Shown: in pieces, positions 1-7,832 of the stretch
How the letters are laid out: every line of letters starts with the position of its first letter
Numbering within the stretch: the first letter of the stretch is position 1
Assembly: GCA_031271375.1 (NCBI GenBank)
Contig: JAISVU010000329.1
Coordinates: 1 to 13,666, forward strand
Length of the DNA: 13,666 nucleotides
Direction: 5' to 3'
Source: Clostridiales bacterium
GTDB lineage: Bacteria; Bacillota; Clostridia; Lachnospirales; WRAX01
Program-made: the position numbers and the translations under genes
The notes under the pieces: model-generated
What the model was told of the DNA's origin: nothing
Seen by the model: only the letters and a program-made list of their open reading frames with translations
Databases searched by the model: none

Positions 1-1161
1 TATCTTGCCGAAACGCTCCGGCACAATCCGCAGCTCCCCGCTCTTGTAGGCTTCTATCGCGGGCTTCGCCAGCTCGTCCATCCTTACGAACCACTGCACC
101 TTGAGCATGGGCTCGATAATGCGCTTGCAGCGGTCGTGGGTGCCTACGGAATGCGTCAGCTTCGTGCTTCCCATATACAAGCCGAGGGCGTCAAGGTCGG
201 CCAGAATACGCTTCCGCGCGTCCTGCGCTGCCATCCCCGCGTATGCCCCGGCGTTATCGTTCATCGTTCCGTCGTCGTTAAGGATATTTATTCTGGGCAG
301 GTTATGCCGCTCGCCCACCAGGAAGTCGTTGGGGTCGTGCCCCGGCGTGATCTTCACAACGCCGATGCCGAATTCCATGTCAACATATCCGTCGGCGATT
401 ATCGGGATCTCCCTGTCCATAAACGGCACTACGGCCGTCATTCCCACAAAACCGGCATATCTTCCGTCGTCCGGGTTTACGGCGACGGCCGTGTCGGCAA
501 GGATCGTCTCGGGCCTTGTCGTGGCGAACTGGATATACTTATCCGTGCCCTTTATAGGATATTTGATATTATACAGCGCGTCCTCGCGCTCGGTATGCTC
601 CACCTCGGCGTCCGAGATCGTGGTCTTGCAATGGGTGCACCAGTTTACGAGCTTTTCGCCCCGGTAGATATAGCCCTTGTCATAGAGCCTTACGAAGAAC
701 TCCAGCACCGCGTTGTTCAGGCCCTCGTCCATCGTGAAGCGTTCCCTGTCCCAGTCGCAGGAGGAGCCCATCTTCTTGAGCTGGCCCACAATGCGCGAGC
801 GGTAGTTCATAGCCCAGTCCCAGGCGCGTTCCAGGTACTTTTCCCGCCCCAAATCCGCTTTTGTCAAGCCTTCCGCAGCCAGGCTCTGCACCAGCTTGGC
901 CTCAGTCGCAATGCTCGCGTGGTCCGTCCCCGGCACCCACAGCGCGGCGCGGCCCTGCATACGCCTGCAGCGCACCATGATATCTTGCAATGTGTTGTCC
1001 AGCGCGTGGCCCATGTGCAGCTGCGCCGTAACGTTAGGCGGCGGCATCATCACCGTATAGGGTTCTTTCGACGGGTCGGGCTGGGTCTTGAAGTACCCCC
1101 TGCCCTCCCACTCGGCGTACAGCCGGTCTTCCACCAGCTGATGGTTATAGGATTTATCCAT
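1..1161 (-). CDS. valS: Valine--tRNA ligase, N-terminal part (cut by window edge)
   Basis: Class I aminoacyl-tRNA synthetase that charges tRNA-Val with valine in the cytoplasm. The 387 codons visible are open up to the left edge; the rest, including the KMSKS loop, lies outside the window. Visible marks are the HIGH-type ATP motif as HMGH (residues 49-52) after the run MMPPPNVTAQL, the motif VPGTDHASIATE (about 77-87) and the editing-domain motif TTRPET (214-219) followed by ADTAVAVNP. All fit valyl- rather than isoleucyl- or leucyl-tRNA synthetase. The ATG at 1161 is preceded by AAGGAGG (minus strand, 1169-1175) at good spacing. The upstream T-box leader with a GUC specifier independently supports valine. 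The gene is divergent from the opp operon. No frameshift is seen in this part. Confidence 0.97.
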   Translation of the reverse strand, partial: MDKSYNHQLVEDRLYAEWEGRGYFKTQPDPSKEPYTVMMPPPNVTAQLHMGHALDNTLQDIMVRCRRMQGRAALWVPGTDHASIATEAKLVQSLAAEGLTKADLGREKYLERAWDWAMNYRSRIVGQLKKMGSSCDWDRERFTMDEGLNNAVLEFFVRLYDKGYIYRGEKLVNWCTHCKTTISDAEVEHTEREDALYNIKYPIKGTDKYIQFATTRPETILADTAVAVNPDDGRYAGFVGMTAVVPFMDREIPIIADGYVDMEFGIGVVKITPGHDPNDFLVGERHNLPRINILNDDGTMNDNAGAYAGMAAQDARKRILADLDALGLYMGSTKLTHSVGTHDRCKRIIEPMLKVQWFVRMDELAKPAIEAYKSGELRIVPERFGKI

Positions 1162-1186
1162 GTTCGTGCCTCCTTAAAATTAACAT

Positions 1187-1208
1187 AAAAAAAGCCCAAG
1201 CAAAGGGC
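1187..1208 (-). terminator. T-box intrinsic terminator
   Basis: On the minus strand GCCC pairs with GGGC across a seven-base loop (TTTGCTT), followed by seven T. The stem has only four G-C pairs, which is short for a terminator, but the position directly after the T-box core and the overlap with the antiterminator make the role clear. Transcription stops here when tRNA-Val is charged. Confidence 0.8.
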
Positions 1209-1416
1209 GAAAATCGCGGTACCACCTTTATTTACGCATAGGATAGCGTAATCTCTCATCCTTTAACGCGGGAAACGTGCGCGCTTAATAATAGAAACGC
1301 GTTCAGCGCACATGCTCGGAAGCGACATTCAGCGGCGCGGTTTTGGAACGCCTTTCAGCGTATCAACGTCCCTCTCTGTAAAATGCTTTCCGCCTACTCC
1401 TCTTCGTCACAGCATT
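1187..1416 (-). promoter_or_regulatory. T-box leader (tRNA-Val sensing riboswitch) of valS
   Basis: Leader RNA that senses uncharged tRNA-Val and allows readthrough into valS. The conserved T-box core GGTGGTACCGCG lies at 1226-1215 (minus strand). It sits in a classical antiterminator at 1229-1202: AAAGG pairs with CCTTT and GCG with CGC, leaving the seven-base bulge TGGTACC, whose TGGT can pair with a tRNA ending ACCA, as expected for tRNA-Val. The probable specifier codon is GTC (Val) at 1326-1324, in the context GAATGTCGCTTC. Upstream are the AGAGAG segment and GAAGAGGAGTAG typical of stem I. The 3' arm of the antiterminator overlaps the 5' arm of the terminator at 1187-1208, so the two folds exclude each other. 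The leader start is inferred from the promoter at 1423-1451. The specifier choice is by pattern, without a computed fold. Confidence 0.93.
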
Positions 1417-1422
1417 TTCTGC

Positions 1423-1451
1423 ATTATACACATGAGCGCGTTTATTGTCAA
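1423..1451 (-). promoter_or_regulatory. Housekeeping sigma (sigma-70/sigma-A) promoter for valS
   Basis: Read on the minus strand: TTGACA (1451-1446), a 17-base spacer, then TATAAT (1428-1423). Both hexamers and the spacing are perfect consensus. The predicted start is near 1416, just before the stem I strand of the T-box leader. A constitutively strong promoter with control passed to the T-box is the usual arrangement for synthetase genes. Confidence 0.92.
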
Positions 1452-1539
1452 TATATTTTATTAAGTAAATACCTATTGCAATAATTAGGCAAATATGATA
1501 TCCTACCGTAAAGCCAAAAGATACGGGGATGATACCGAC

Positions 1540-2451
1540 ATGGCGAAGTACATTGGCAAAAGGCTTATCTACGCTGTTATCACGTTATGGATCATTAGCG
1601 TAATCACGTTCACGTTAATGCAGCTTGTACCGGGAAATCCTTTCCTGTCTGAAAAAGCGCCCTCCGCGGCGACGACGGCCGCCCTCGAAGCCAAGTACGG
1701 GCTGGACAAGCCGGTTCTGCAGCAGTACCTTACATACATGGGCGGCGCGCTGACCGGCGATCTTGGCCCAAGCATTAAACACAGGGGCCTCACCGTAAAC
1801 GACATCATCGCGCAGGGGTTTCCGGTGTCGGCAAGGCTGGGGGGCGTGGCTTTAGCCGTCGCCGTTGTGCTTGGGCTGGTTTTGGGCAGCGTTGCAGCGC
1901 TTAAAAGAGGCAAATGGCAGGATAATGTCATTTTGGTTTTCGCGACCGGGGGTATTTCCATGCCCGGGTTCCTTACGTCGACGATTCTGCTTTTGAGTAT
2001 CGGCGTCGCCTTTAAGCTGACGTTCGGTCTTGGAAGCTGGCAGCATTACATACTGCCCACCGCCGCCCTGTCCCTTTACCCAATGTCATATATAACGCGC
2101 CTTACCCGCAGCAGTATGCTGGACATAATGGGGCAGGACTATATGCGCACCGCGAAGGCTAAGGGCCTTGCCCAGCCTAAGGTGCTCTTCAAGCACGCGC
2201 TGCGCAACGCCGTCCTTCCGGTCATCACATACCTGGGCCCTGCGCTGGCCTATACCCTTACGGGCAGCTTCGTTGTTGAGAAGGTGTTCACAGTGCCGGG
2301 CCTCGGCAACGAGTTCATCTCAAGCATCCTTAACCGCAACTATCCTATGATAATGGGAACGACCCTCTTCCTCGCGCTGTTGATAATCACTATGAACGTT
2401 ATTGTTGATATCATATATAAGATCGTTGATCCCCGGATTACGTTTAAATGA
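1540..2451 (+). CDS. oppB: Oligopeptide ABC transporter permease, OppB/DppB type
   Basis: Inner-membrane permease subunit that forms half of the peptide channel with OppC. From the ATG at 1540 it has 303 residues, close to the family norm. It starts with the typical MAKYIGKRL followed by a first membrane helix (about 9-29) and the conserved LVPGNPF. About six hydrophobic segments are visible. The EAA loop that contacts the ATPases is at about 200-224 (YMRTAKAKGLAQPKVLFKHALRN), and the C terminus VDPRITFK is typical. An in-frame ATG at 1495 would add 15 charged residues not usual for the family; neither start has a strong ribosome binding site (GGGG at 1525-1528 before 1540; a weak AGG before 1495). 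I prefer 1540. First gene of the operon, divergent from valS. I see no convincing promoter in the AT-rich 1451-1500. Peptide specificity (opp versus dpp) cannot be told. Confidence 0.93.
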   Translation: MAKYIGKRLIYAVITLWIISVITFTLMQLVPGNPFLSEKAPSAATTAALEAKYGLDKPVLQQYLTYMGGALTGDLGPSIKHRGLTVNDIIAQGFPVSARLGGVALAVAVVLGLVLGSVAALKRGKWQDNVILVFATGGISMPGFLTSTILLLSIGVAFKLTFGLGSWQHYILPTAALSLYPMSYITRLTRSSMLDIMGQDYMRTAKAKGLAQPKVLFKHALRNAVLPVITYLGPALAYTLTGSFVVEKVFTVPGLGNEFISSILNRNYPMIMGTTLFLALLIITMNVIVDIIYKIVDPRITFK

Positions 2452-2478
2452 TAAGTTTTAACGACAGAGAGGTATATT

Positions 2479-3564
2479 ATGGATAAACCCAAAATACCGC
2501 ACATGCCTACGTTTCAGCTGGACATCGAAAAACTGGACATACGCCCCGGCGATTTTGACGCGGCGGAAGCCTCGGATAAAGAGAGCCTCGTAATACTGCG
2601 GGACAGCGTCGGTTTCTGGAAGGAAGGGCTTTCCCGCCTGCGCAGGAATCCGATCGCTATGATAAGCCTGGTTTTCGTCATTATCTTCCTGATTGGGGCT
2701 TTTGTCGTCCCAGAAATATATCCGTATTCATATGAACATATGGATAAGTTAAGCCCGCATCTGTATCCGATGCAATACTCGGCGGCGGAGGAAGAACTAC
2801 GGGCGGCGGGCGAGTTTGTGTTCCCGCACATCATGGGCACGGACGCGCTCGGCCGCGACACGATGATAAGGCTCCTGATGGGGAGCCGGATATCCCTTCT
2901 TGTAGGGATTGTCGCCGGCACGATCATCCTTGTTATAGGCTCGATCTACGGCGCGGTCGCCGGGTATTTCGGCGGCAGGGTCGATACCGTGATGATGCGA
3001 ATAGTGGATATTATCTATTCGGTTCCCGATATCCTGATTATAATCATATTGCAGGTGACGCTCAAGTTTCCGCTGACGCGCCTCGCGGAGAGCGTCTCCG
3101 TTTTCGCGTGGATAAACAAGGTCGGCGTTTCGCTGATATCCATCTTTATCGTGTTCGCGCTGCTTTACTGGGTAGGGATGGCCCGTATCGTTCGCGGCCA
3201 GATACTCTCGCTTAAACAGCAGGAATTCGTAACGGCGGCCAAAGCCCTCGGCGCTTCAAACGGCCGGATAATACGCCGCCATCTGTTGACAAACTGCATA
3301 GGCACATTAATTGTCACCACCACGCTGCAAATACCTTCGTCGATATTTACCGAGAGCTTCCTTAGCTTCATCGGCATCGGCGTCGCCGCCCCGATGCCGT
3401 CCCTCGGCAGCCTCGCCAGCGACGCGATGGACGGAGTAACCACATACCCCCATAGGCTCCTTTCGGCAGCCATTTGGATAAGCCTGATAATACTTTCGTT
3501 CAATCTGCTGGGCGACGGCCTGAGGGACGCGTTTGACCCGAGACTGAAGAAGGATAAAAGCTAG
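2479..3564 (+). CDS. oppC: Oligopeptide ABC transporter permease, OppC/DppC type
   Basis: Second inner-membrane permease subunit, partner of OppB. It has 361 residues, longer than the usual 300 or so, because of a hydrophilic N-terminal extension of about 45 residues and a long loop around 195-215. Such extended forms are known among Clostridia. After FWKEGLSRLRRNPIAM comes the first helix (about 60-80), then the family hallmark GTDALGRD (120-127) with GSRISLLVG. The EAA loop is at about 249-270 (EFVTAAKALGASNGRIIRRH). The C terminus contains GLRDAFDPRLK, also typical. The start at 2479 has an AGAGAGG ribosome binding site a few bases upstream. It follows oppB by 27 bases. In most operons the next gene would be oppD; here a Fic gene lies in between. 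Confidence 0.95.
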   Translation: MDKPKIPHMPTFQLDIEKLDIRPGDFDAAEASDKESLVILRDSVGFWKEGLSRLRRNPIAMISLVFVIIFLIGAFVVPEIYPYSYEHMDKLSPHLYPMQYSAAEEELRAAGEFVFPHIMGTDALGRDTMIRLLMGSRISLLVGIVAGTIILVIGSIYGAVAGYFGGRVDTVMMRIVDIIYSVPDILIIIILQVTLKFPLTRLAESVSVFAWINKVGVSLISIFIVFALLYWVGMARIVRGQILSLKQQEFVTAAKALGASNGRIIRRHLLTNCIGTLIVTTTLQIPSSIFTESFLSFIGIGVAAPMPSLGSLASDAMDGVTTYPHRLLSAAIWISLIILSFNLLGDGLRDAFDPRLKKDKS

Positions 3565-3581
3565 TTGAGGGGAATAGGGTT

Positions 3582-5054
3582 ATGAATGAACTTCAGATAT
3601 GGAAACCCATTTGCTACAATAAGCAAATATGGGAGACTGCCAATACAGCGGCCTTCGATCGTATCGCTCCGTCGTGGATGGAGTATAGAAAGAAGCTGAA
3701 CGAACAGGAGGGAGAATACGCCAAGTTTCTCCAAAAACTAAAATACGAACATTCCGTTGAAACAGGCATAATTGAACGCTTATATGATGTTGATGAAGTA
3801 GGTGTTACCGTTACATTATTAAAAGACGGTATAAATAGCAACTTTTTACAGCATGAAAATGTTGAGAATTCTGAAAAGGTATATGGTATAATACGCGATC
3901 AATACGAGGCGATTGACGGGATTTTTAGGTTCATAAAGAATGAGCGTGAAATCTCAACAAGTTTCATCAAGGAACTGCATAGTGTTGTTACGCGAAGTCA
4001 AGACACTACTGATGCGGTTACCACTACGGGTGAACTGATTAAGGTTCCTTTGCTGAGAGGCGAATACAAGAAACAGGAGAATAATCCTTCCCGGCCTGAT
4101 GACGGCACTGTATACAAATACTGTCCTCCCGTACAAGTCAGCGCGCAGATGGACAGGCTTATTGAGATTCATAATCAACTGGCCGATAGAAAAGTCCATG
4201 TAATAATTAGAGCTGCGTATTTCCACCACGCACTGACTACGATTCATCCTTTTCAAGACGGAAACGGTCGTATTACGCGTTTACTTACTTCGTTGATTCT
4301 CATTCGTGACGGCTATTTTCCCTTCTCCGTGAAGCGCGCGGAAAGAGAAAAATACCTAAAAACTTTATCTCAAGCGGATGAAAATAACGTTCAGCCGCTT
4401 CTAGATTTTGTCAGTTCAACACAGATTAGAGCGATTGATTCCGCGCTTGGTTTTGCGTCAATCGATAATGAGAATTTAGATTCAATAATACAAGCGTTAC
4501 AAAATAGGCTTGCAGAGAAGGAAGCGCAAAGGATTAGAGCTTTCGATGCAAATCGCGACGAGATTAATACGATTATTCTTAACTGCTTAAAGAATATGAA
4601 AGTATTGTTAAGTCAAAAACTTGGTTATGATATACAGCTGAATTCAGGAGGGAATGTGGAGCAATCTCACTTGAGTATTACACATCAAATGGGTATATAT
4701 GCTACTAAATTTAATTATTTTATGAAACGCTCAATGCCATACAAATGGTTTAAGCTAAGTTTTTCTATTAATGAACGTCGTTTTATGATAATACTATTTA
4801 CACATCATTTTGGACAGACAGATGATGCTATCGCAATTGGAGGAGTATTGGAAACATCCATAAAAGAGGGAGCTCGAGCCTCTACATACACAAGGAAGTC
4901 AAAGTTTGGTGATTTTAATATCATTCCGTTAGAAGTTCCGCCATTTACCCTATCATTATTGCCTGAAATAAATACATCAACAAAAAGCGATATTCAACAG
5001 CATGTGGAGAGACTTGCTCTTGTCGGAATGGCTGGTATAGTCGCAGAAGTATAG
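3582..5054 (+). CDS. Fic domain protein (predicted AMP/nucleotidyl transferase) inside the opp operon
   Basis: Fic enzymes transfer AMP or another nucleotide-derived group from ATP or a related cofactor to hydroxyl side chains of target proteins. The 490-residue product carries an intact active-site motif HPFQDGNGR (222-230), with catalytic His222 and the anion-hole residues, inside ALTTIHPFQDGNGRITRLL. A candidate inhibitory helix precedes it: TGIIER (61-66), where Glu65 would block the nucleotide site; the following residue is Arg rather than the usual Gly/Asn. LLRGEY at about 157-162 matches the usual flap region. Residues from about 330 to the end form a domain I do not recognise. GAGGGG at 3567-3572 supports the ATG at 3582. 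It follows oppC by 17 bases and precedes oppD by 11, so co-transcription is likely. Its sequence is visibly AT-richer than all neighbours, most of all in its last 450 bases, which suggests acquisition by transfer. The target is unknown. Confidence 0.93.
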   Translation: MNELQIWKPICYNKQIWETANTAAFDRIAPSWMEYRKKLNEQEGEYAKFLQKLKYEHSVETGIIERLYDVDEVGVTVTLLKDGINSNFLQHENVENSEKVYGIIRDQYEAIDGIFRFIKNEREISTSFIKELHSVVTRSQDTTDAVTTTGELIKVPLLRGEYKKQENNPSRPDDGTVYKYCPPVQVSAQMDRLIEIHNQLADRKVHVIIRAAYFHHALTTIHPFQDGNGRITRLLTSLILIRDGYFPFSVKRAEREKYLKTLSQADENNVQPLLDFVSSTQIRAIDSALGFASIDNENLDSIIQALQNRLAEKEAQRIRAFDANRDEINTIILNCLKNMKVLLSQKLGYDIQLNSGGNVEQSHLSITHQMGIYATKFNYFMKRSMPYKWFKLSFSINERRFMIILFTHHFGQTDDAIAIGGVLETSIKEGARASTYTRKSKFGDFNIIPLEVPPFTLSLLPEINTSTKSDIQQHVERLALVGMAGIVAEV

Positions 5055-5065
5055 GAGGTTAGCCA

Positions 5066-6052
5066 ATGAGCGGGTTTTTACTTGAATTGCATAACGAATC
5101 GGTATCGTTCTTCACCCCCGCCGGGGAGGTCAAGGCCGTAAACGGCGTCACGCTTGCGATGGAGGACGGCGAGGTGCTGGGCATTGTCGGCGAATCCGGC
5201 TCGGGTAAGTCCGTCACCGCCTATTCAATCATCGGCCTTATCGCGGAGCCGGGCAAGATCGTCGGCGGCGGCGTGAGCTTTAACGGAAGGGAAGTACATA
5301 ACCTCACCGAGAAAGAGATGCGCAAGCTCCGCGGCAACGAGATATCCATGATATTCCAAGACCCCATGACAAGCCTTAACCCTGTATATACGATAGGCAA
5401 CCAGATTTGCGAGGTTATACTGCTGCACACGAATAAAACGAAGGCCGAAGCCAAAGCCAGGGCGGTTGAGCTGCTGACCGAGGTAGGGATAAACGAGCCC
5501 GAGCGGCGGATGAAACAGTATCCGCATGAGCTTTCCGGCGGTATGCGGCAGCGCGTTATGATCGCGATAGCCCTGGCCTGCGAGCCTAAGCTCCTTATCG
5601 CCGACGAGCCGACGACGGCCCTGGACGTGACGATCCAAGCCCAGATACTGGATTTGATGGCAAGCCTTCAAAAGAAGCTGGGAATGTCCATTATCGTAAT
5701 AACCCACGATCTCGGGATTGTGGCGTCGATGTGCAAGAAGATCGCCGTTATGTACGCCGGCGGCATTGTCGAATACGGTTTCGCGAGGGACATTTTCCAT
5801 AACCCTATGCATGAGTATACCAGGGGGCTGTTAAACAGCATCCCAAAACTGAACTCAACGTCGCACGAGCGGCTGATACCGATACCCGGCGTCCCGGTGG
5901 ATGTGCTGAACCTCCCGAAAGGCTGCCCCTTCGCCCCCCGCTGCGAAAGCTGCATGAAGATATGCCTTAGGGAGAAGCCGCCGGTCGCCTATATGTCCGA
6001 CGTTCATTACGGGGCGTGCTGGCTGACGGTTCGCGGCCAAAGGGAGGCGTAA
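5066..6052 (+). CDS. oppD: Oligopeptide ABC transporter ATP-binding protein, OppD/DppD type
   Basis: Cytoplasmic ATPase that powers peptide import as a heterodimer with OppF. 328 residues, normal length. Walker A GESGSGKS (42-49), Q-loop Gln98 in FQDPMTSLNP, ABC signature LSGGM (156-160), Walker B LLIADE (176-181) with catalytic Glu181, and switch His214 (THDLG) are all present. The C-terminal oligopeptide-transporter extension (about 235-328) contains the GCPFAPRC cluster with Cys287, 293, 296, 300 and 318; in some family members such cysteines hold an iron-sulfur cluster, but here that is inference. The start has AGGAGG whose first bases overlap the stop codon of the Fic gene. It precedes oppF by three bases, a tightly coupled pair. 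Confidence 0.97.
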   Translation: MSGFLLELHNESVSFFTPAGEVKAVNGVTLAMEDGEVLGIVGESGSGKSVTAYSIIGLIAEPGKIVGGGVSFNGREVHNLTEKEMRKLRGNEISMIFQDPMTSLNPVYTIGNQICEVILLHTNKTKAEAKARAVELLTEVGINEPERRMKQYPHELSGGMRQRVMIAIALACEPKLLIADEPTTALDVTIQAQILDLMASLQKKLGMSIIVITHDLGIVASMCKKIAVMYAGGIVEYGFARDIFHNPMHEYTRGLLNSIPKLNSTSHERLIPIPGVPVDVLNLPKGCPFAPRCESCMKICLREKPPVAYMSDVHYGACWLTVRGQREA

Positions 6053-6055
6053 CAG

Positions 6056-7039
6056 ATGAGCGAAGAATCCAATAGCAAATCCAGTAGCAACTTCATCGAA
6101 GCTATTGACATAAAGCAATACTTCCCCGCCGGGGGTTTCGGCAGGAACAAGCGCTTTGTCAAAGCCGTCGACGGGATCAGCATCCACATCGGCAAGGGCG
6201 AGACTTTAGGGCTTGTGGGCGAGTCCGGCTGCGGCAAGACCACGTTCGGGCGCACGCTCCTTCGGCTTTATGAACCCACAGAAGGACGCGTCTTCTACGA
6301 CGGCCAGGATATAACAAAGGTCGACATGCTACCGCTGCGAAAGAAGATGCAGATAGTATTCCAAGACCCATACGCAAGCCTTGACCCGCGCATGACCGTC
6401 GGCGATATCGTGGGCGAGGCGATAGACATACATAAACTCGCCGAAAACAAAAAGGTTCGCAACGAAATGATAATCGAAGTGCTGGACAAGGTGGGCCTTA
6501 ACTCCGAGCATTCAAACCGCTACCCACACGAGTTTTCAGGCGGGCAGAGGCAGCGTATAGGCATTGCCAGGGCTCTCGCCGTCGGGCCGGACTTTATTGT
6601 CTGCGACGAGCCGGTCTCGGCCCTGGACGTGTCCATCCAGGCGCAGATTATCAACATGCTGGAGGATCTCCAGCGGGATAACGGGCTGACATACCTGTTC
6701 ATCGCCCATGATTTGTCTGTGGTTAAGCATATTTCGCGCCGTATCGGGGTTATGTACCTGGGCAAGCTCGTTGAGCTGGCGGACAGTATGGAGCTTATAT
6801 TCCACAACGCGCATCCATATACGAAGTCGCTGGTTTCGGCCATCCCTATACCCGACCCCGACGAGGCTGACCGTTCAAAGCGCATCGTCATTACCGGCGA
6901 TGTGCCAAGCCCGTTGAACCCGCCCAGCGGCTGCCGTTTCAGAACCCGCTGCCCCAATGTGATGGATAAATGCGCCGAGGTTGAGCCGGAGCTGAGGGAG
7001 ATCGGGACGGGGCATTATATGGCTTGCCATCTTGTATAA
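6056..7039 (+). CDS. oppF: Oligopeptide ABC transporter ATP-binding protein, OppF/DppF type
   Basis: Second cytoplasmic ATPase of the importer, partner of OppD. 327 residues. Walker A GESGCGKT (55-62), Q-loop Gln103 (FQDPYASLDP), signature FSGGQ (160-164), Walker B ending CDEPVSALD with Glu185, and switch His218 (AHDLSVV) are complete, so the subunit should be active. It has the C-terminal oligopeptide extension with Cys293, 299, 306 and 324. GGGAGG at the end of oppD serves as ribosome binding site; only three bases separate the two genes. The 3' end overlaps or abuts the open frame of the DUF4003 gene. Confidence 0.97.
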   Translation: MSEESNSKSSSNFIEAIDIKQYFPAGGFGRNKRFVKAVDGISIHIGKGETLGLVGESGCGKTTFGRTLLRLYEPTEGRVFYDGQDITKVDMLPLRKKMQIVFQDPYASLDPRMTVGDIVGEAIDIHKLAENKKVRNEMIIEVLDKVGLNSEHSNRYPHEFSGGQRQRIGIARALAVGPDFIVCDEPVSALDVSIQAQIINMLEDLQRDNGLTYLFIAHDLSVVKHISRRIGVMYLGKLVELADSMELIFHNAHPYTKSLVSAIPIPDPDEADRSKRIVITGDVPSPLNPPSGCRFRTRCPNVMDKCAEVEPELREIGTGHYMACHLV

Positions 7040-7056
7040 CGGAGGTATATGATTTA

Positions 7057-7752
7057 TTGAAAGCCGCGAAGCTCCACGCTTCCGACTTTCTCGCCGTCGC
7101 GGCGTATCAAATCGCGGCGCAGGCCGAGCCTTCGGATTTTGATAATATCGTTGCCCGCACAAGGGGTTTCTACGATGGTATGAAGGAACGCCATTTCTTC
7201 TATACAGGGCAGGACGACTACATCTTCGCGGCAATGCTGGGGCTGTCGGACTTGGACGTTGCGCCGGGAGCGGAGAACATAGAGCGGATTTATACGCGGT
7301 TTAAAGACGAGTTTTGGAGTAGCAACAGCGTCCAGACTTTGGCGCAGGTGCTGGCGCTGGGCAATGCGGACGATTATGTTATAGGCCGCGTTCTTGCCCT
7401 GCGCGACGCGCTCCGTGAGCAAAAGATCAAGCTGGACAAGACCTACACTTTGCCCCTTCTGGGGATCCTCGCGCTTATGCCGGTTGAGATCGATACGATA
7501 GTACATGACTTAGACGCGGCGCGGGACGTCCTTAGAACCAAAAAAGGCTTTGGCCAGATGTCGGTCTCAACCCAGGAGCTGCTTATATTCGCGGCGTCCA
7601 TTACGGCGGGCGGTTATGTAGAAAATATAAAAGACGGAGTGCTGACAGCGGCGATTTCGACCAGTATCTCGAATATCATAATAGCGCAGCACGCGGCGAT
7701 GGTTGCGGCGGTATCTGCTTCCACCGCCGCGGCCGCGGCTGCCTCGTCGTAA
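7057..7752 (+). CDS. DUF4003 family protein, probably lacking its N-terminal part
   Basis: Protein of unknown function that resembles DUF4003, a family of Bacillota proteins usually of about 320-340 residues. Recognisable parts are GFYDGMKERHFFYTGQDDYIF followed by AAMLGLSDLD, the GNADDYVIGRVLAL segment, and the alanine/serine-rich tail after SISNIIIAQHAAM. Only about 231 residues remain from the TTG at 7057, which follows GGAGG (7041-7045) by 11 bases. The frame stays open back to a TTG at 7024, overlapping oppF, and the residues just before 7057 (ITEVYDLLKAAK) still look like family sequence. The gene therefore appears to have lost roughly its first 90-100 codons at the junction with oppF, or starts at the weak TTG 7024. 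No ATG start exists in frame. A role in peptide uptake is not supported by anything but position. The family call is from memory of the pattern. Confidence 0.75.
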   Translation: MKAAKLHASDFLAVAAYQIAAQAEPSDFDNIVARTRGFYDGMKERHFFYTGQDDYIFAAMLGLSDLDVAPGAENIERIYTRFKDEFWSSNSVQTLAQVLALGNADDYVIGRVLALRDALREQKIKLDKTYTLPLLGILALMPVEIDTIVHDLDAARDVLRTKKGFGQMSVSTQELLIFAASITAGGYVENIKDGVLTAAISTSISNIIIAQHAAMVAAVSASTAAAAAASS

Positions 7753-7832
7753 GCAATGCCGTAAGCAATAAGGTCTTTCGCATGGTTTTCATGCAGGACA
7801 TATTTAAGCAGCAGAATAAAGGAGGAAAATGA

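Noticed and set aside
136..1188. Long open frame on the plus strand
   Set aside because: It is the antisense of valS, which has all synthetase motifs; the plus-strand product is Arg/His/Val-rich and matches nothing.
1451..1500. Promoter of the opp operon in the AT-rich gap
   Set aside because: TTGTCA at 1445-1450 is followed by no acceptable -10 at 16-18 bases; other pairs are too weak to report.
5225..5812. 195-codon open frame on the minus strand
   Set aside because: Antisense of oppD, which carries all ABC ATPase motifs.
7049..7060. ATG after GGAGG as the start of the DUF4003 gene
   Set aside because: The frame reads ATG ATT TAT TGA and stops after three codons; spacing to GGAGG is also only three bases.
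7780..7800. Terminator between the DUF4003 gene and oppA
   Set aside because: GCATG/CATGC forms a five-pair hairpin but no T-run follows.
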